64,000 nucleotides of DNA from the NCBI RefSeq assembly GCF_024347055.1, contig NZ_AP024896.1, forward strand, positions 1,240,001-1,304,000, given 5' to 3'. The notes beneath the pieces are model-generated. The model was not told the origin of the DNA. It saw only the letters and a list, made by a program, of their open reading frames with translations, and searched no databases. Within the stretch, counting starts at the first letter, position 1; every line of letters begins with the position of its first letter. A program made the translations under genes and the position numbers. Of the stretch, positions 61,874-64,000 are shown piece by piece. This stretch comes from Vibrio porteresiae DSM 19223 (GTDB lineage: Bacteria; Pseudomonadota; Gammaproteobacteria; Enterobacterales; Vibrionaceae).

Positions 61874-62174
61874 AATAACCTCTGATGAAGCTTTACTCTG
61901 ACGGAAACCGTTTATCCAAGATAATCATTTTTTCATATTCCCTAACGAATAGATAATCAGTCGATCACACCTTGACGTTACTGACACACCTTTTTTAATC
62001 CTATCTAAGCGAGGAAAACAGTGGTTAGTTGTTAAGCAGATCAAACTTTGCTAAACCCCCCACCTCAAATTAATGATCCTTTTCACACTCCTTTAGAAAC
62101 CATTTGGAAACCGGTTTCCAAATGGTTTCTAAAGGAGCATAGTGACAACGTCAAATCGATAAGGAGTACCAATC
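61874..62174. promoter_or_regulatory. Divergent EIIC / EIIB region with a 50-bp palindrome
   Basis: 62088-62137 is a perfect 50-bp palindrome centred at 62112/62113. Its core TTTGGAAACC-GGTTTCCAAA is the same operator as at 59128-59153; the outer 15 bp of each arm (CTCCTTTAGAAACCA and its complement) add a further GAAACC. On the other side, GGAAACCGTTTATCC (61903-61917) is a degenerate copy 30 bp before the EIIC gene. Confidence 0.75.
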
Positions 62175-62489
62175 ATGAACAAAATTATGCTGTGCTGCTC
62201 TGCTGGAATGTCCACATCTATGCTGGTGAAAAAGATGGAAGCCGCAGCCAAACAACAAGGGATAGAGGTTCAGATCGATGCTTTTGGCGCATCTGAGTTT
62301 AGTAACCATGTTGCGGATTACGAAGTGGTGCTCATTGGCCCACAGGTGAAATACATGAAACCGGATCTACAAAAGCTCGCAGACCCCTACGGCATCACGG
62401 TTGAAGCGATCAACATGATGGATTACGGCATGCAAAATGGCGAGAAAGTGCTGCATTTTGCTCTCGACCTCATTAACGAACACGCATAA
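62175..62489 (+). CDS. PTS EIIB, cellobiose/chitobiose type
   Basis: 104-aa phosphocarrier. The phosphorylated Cys8 stands in the P-loop CSAGMSTSML at the N-terminus; VLIGPQVKYM is also characteristic of ChbB/CelA. It is followed 28 bp on by its EIIC. The partner EIIA is not in the window. AAGGAG precedes the ATG. Transcription starts near the 50-bp palindrome. Confidence 0.92.
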   Translation: MNKIMLCCSAGMSTSMLVKKMEAAAKQQGIEVQIDAFGASEFSNHVADYEVVLIGPQVKYMKPDLQKLADPYGITVEAINMMDYGMQNGEKVLHFALDLINEHA

Positions 62490-62517
62490 CAAAATCCATA
62501 CACTTCAGGATAATAAT

Positions 62518-63858
62518 ATGAGTACCCTATACAACCACATGGTCGACATTATCGAACAGAAAGTGTCACCCGTTGCCGCCAAAATGGGACAACAAAAATA
62601 TGTAATGGCAATTCGTGATGGTTTCATTGCTGCTTTGCCATTTATGATCGTTGGTTCATTTATCTTGGTGTTCGTCTTTCCACCATTTTCTGCGGATACC
62701 ACTTGGTCATTCGCTCGTGGCTGGCTTGATCTTTCCGCCAAATATCGCGACCAACTGATGTTGCCGTTCAATTTGAGCATGGGGGTGATGACCCTGTTCA
62801 TCTCGGTCGGGATAGCCGCCAGCTTAGCGCGTCATCATAACCTCGACCCACTGACCACTGGCTTATTGTCTCTGATGTCGTTTTTGTTGGTCGCTGCACC
62901 ACTGAAAGATGGCACCATTTCAATGCAATACCTATCAGGACAAGGGATCTTCACTGCGATCATTACCGCAATTTATTCCACCGAGGTCTATGGTTTACTT
63001 AAACGCAAAAACATCACCATTAAGCTACCGCCTGAGGTGCCAACGGGTGTCGCTCGTTCCTTTGAAATTTTGATTCCGGTATTAGCGATTATCCTGACGC
63101 TTCACCCCCTCAACCTCATCATTGAAGCCGAAACTGGCATGATCATTCCGCAGGCGATCATGGCGCTCATTCAGCCATTGGTGTCCGCTTCTGACTCCTT
63201 ACCTGCTGTGCTGCTTGCGGTGTTTATCTGTCAGATTTTGTGGTTCGCGGGGATTCACGGTTCCCTGATTGTCACTGGCATCATGAACCCATTTTGGATG
63301 GCAAACTTATCGGCGAACCAAATGGCAATGGCCGCTGGAGCTACCACCATGCCACACATTTTCTTACAAGGCTTCTGGGATCACTACTTGTTGATTGGTG
63401 GTGTGGGTTCAACGCTACCGCTGGCTATCTTACTGATGCGCTCTAAAGCAGTTCATTTAAGAACGATTGGCAAAATGGGGATTGTCCCTGGGCTCTTTAA
63501 TATCAACGAACCTATCTTGTTTGGTGCGCCGATCATTATGAACCCCGTCTTTTTCCTACCGTTCATTTTGGTGCCCATGATCAACGCAGTTTTTGCATGG
63601 TTCGCTGTCGATTTAGGGTTAGTCGCGCGAGTCGTATCGCTGACTCCATGGACAACACCAGGACCGATTGGTGCTTCATGGGCCGCGAACTGGGCCGTTA
63701 GTCCAGTGATTTTGTCGCTATTTTGTATGTGCTCAGCTGCGCTTATGTATCTGCCTTTCCTAAAAGCCTATGAAAAGCAATTACTTGAAAAAGAAGCGCT
63801 TGAGGAGCAACAAAAATCCTCACCCAAAGTTAACGCGACACCCGCTTCAACTCACTAA
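62518..63858 (+). CDS. PTS EIIC, lactose/cellobiose type
   Basis: 446-aa permease, paralogue of the one at 60542: shared FWMANLSANQMAMAAG, NINEPILFGAPIIMNP, and WTTPGPIGASWAAN near the end. It transports the sugar phosphorylated by the preceding EIIB. A frame open from 62437 would overlap EIIB by 18 codons; the ATG at 62518 with AGGA upstream is right. Confidence 0.9.
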   Translation: MSTLYNHMVDIIEQKVSPVAAKMGQQKYVMAIRDGFIAALPFMIVGSFILVFVFPPFSADTTWSFARGWLDLSAKYRDQLMLPFNLSMGVMTLFISVGIAASLARHHNLDPLTTGLLSLMSFLLVAAPLKDGTISMQYLSGQGIFTAIITAIYSTEVYGLLKRKNITIKLPPEVPTGVARSFEILIPVLAIILTLHPLNLIIEAETGMIIPQAIMALIQPLVSASDSLPAVLLAVFICQILWFAGIHGSLIVTGIMNPFWMANLSANQMAMAAGATTMPHIFLQGFWDHYLLIGGVGSTLPLAILLMRSKAVHLRTIGKMGIVPGLFNINEPILFGAPIIMNPVFFLPFILVPMINAVFAWFAVDLGLVARVVSLTPWTTPGPIGASWAANWAVSPVILSLFCMCSAALMYLPFLKAYEKQLLEKEALEEQQKSSPKVNATPASTH

Positions 63859-63876
63859 TACGCAAAGAGACAAACC

Positions 63877-63902
63877 AGCGGATTATCCTGAGGTAATCCG
63901 CT
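63877..63902 (+). terminator. Intercistronic hairpin between EIIC and GH1 genes
   Basis: AGCGGATTA and TAATCCGCT form a 9-bp stem with an 8-nt loop, without a T-run; more likely an mRNA processing or stability element than a terminator. Confidence 0.5.
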
Positions 63903-63917
63903 GTAAGGACCCTAGTT

Positions 63918-64000
63918 ATGCTTTATCAATTTCCACCACACTTTTATTGGGGCAGCGCCGCTTCCGCCACACAAACCGAAGGCGCCGCCGCTCAATTCGG
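63918..64000 (+). CDS. GH1 family 6-phospho-beta-glycosidase, 5' end (cut by window edge)
   Basis: The last 83 bases start a reading frame MLYQFPPHFYWGSAASATQT-EGAAAQFG. FPPxFYWGSAASATQ-EG is the N-terminal signature of glycoside hydrolase family 1; the Gln in ATQ contacts the sugar. AAGGA precedes the ATG. In a cellobiose-type PTS operon the expected job is hydrolysis of the imported 6-phospho-disaccharide. The rest is outside the window. Confidence 0.85.
   Translation, partial: MLYQFPPHFYWGSAASATQTEGAAAQF

Noticed and set aside
1..64000. tRNA, rRNA, CRISPR array or prophage
   Set aside because: No such structures or phage structural genes were noticed on either strand.

Overview
The window looks like chromosome from a nitrogen-fixing marine gammaproteobacterium, most probably a Vibrio. 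Reasons: a gammaproteobacterial NifL/NifA pair, YagU, YpeA and PhoA-type proteins of enterobacterial/vibrio type, many PTS and chemotaxis genes, and moderate GC content. No rRNA, tRNA or CRISPR array was seen. The species call is inference.

Region by region. (1) 1-9.3 kb is accessory: the end of a beta-glucoside PTS permease, a chemoreceptor, IS66 debris, a NimT/NimR-like efflux pair, a LysR remnant, a sugar/H+ symporter and an aldose 1-epimerase. A displaced copy of the symporter gene's 3' end beside the IS66 debris shows this part has been rearranged. (2) 9.5-13 kb holds a reductase with its TetR regulator, an unknown membrane protein and a methyltransferase. (3) 13.1-25.3 kb is a nitrogen-fixation accessory block: nifF, rnfABCDGEH, then divergently nifL-nifA, nifB, a 2[4Fe-4S] ferredoxin and nifQ. 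nifHDK are not in the window. The genes fit together as electron supply to nitrogenase (Rnf to flavodoxin), FeMo-cofactor synthesis (NifB, ferredoxin, NifQ) and redox/nitrogen control (NifL-NifA). Four -24/-12 (sigma-54) promoters and four TGT-N10-ACA NifA-type sites can be read from the sequence. (4) 25.4-32.3 kb: yagU, then an Opp/Nik-type ABC importer with a fused double permease, preceded by a Zur-like palindrome, and a ClpP-like lipoprotein. (5) 32.5-41 kb: IclR regulator and kduI, a Fur-box TonB receptor with an AraC regulator and an EntS-like exporter, then a complete IS50/Tn5-type insertion sequence with target duplication, inserted into a copy of an intergenic repeat. (6) 41-58.8 kb is a mixed region: an unknown 422-aa protein, a diguanylate cyclase, an esterase, a methyltransferase, an oligoendopeptidase F between two 155-bp direct repeats, a divergent BLUF photoreceptor/histidine kinase pair, a QorB-like reductase, alkaline phosphatase with a Pho box, DUF3299, a Tat-type hydrolase, a racemase-ypeA pair and an MBL-fold/DUF5329 pair. 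(7) 59-64 kb is a beta-glucoside/chitobiose-type sugar locus: porin, two cellobiose-type EIIC proteins, one EIIB and the start of a GH1 6-phospho-glycosidase, linked by LacI-type operators, one of which is the core of a perfect 50-bp palindrome. The cognate LacI regulator and EIIA are not in the window.

Starts were moved downstream where a ribosome binding site or an overlap with the previous stop decided the matter. All functional names come from recognised motifs and recalled family sequences; no search was run.
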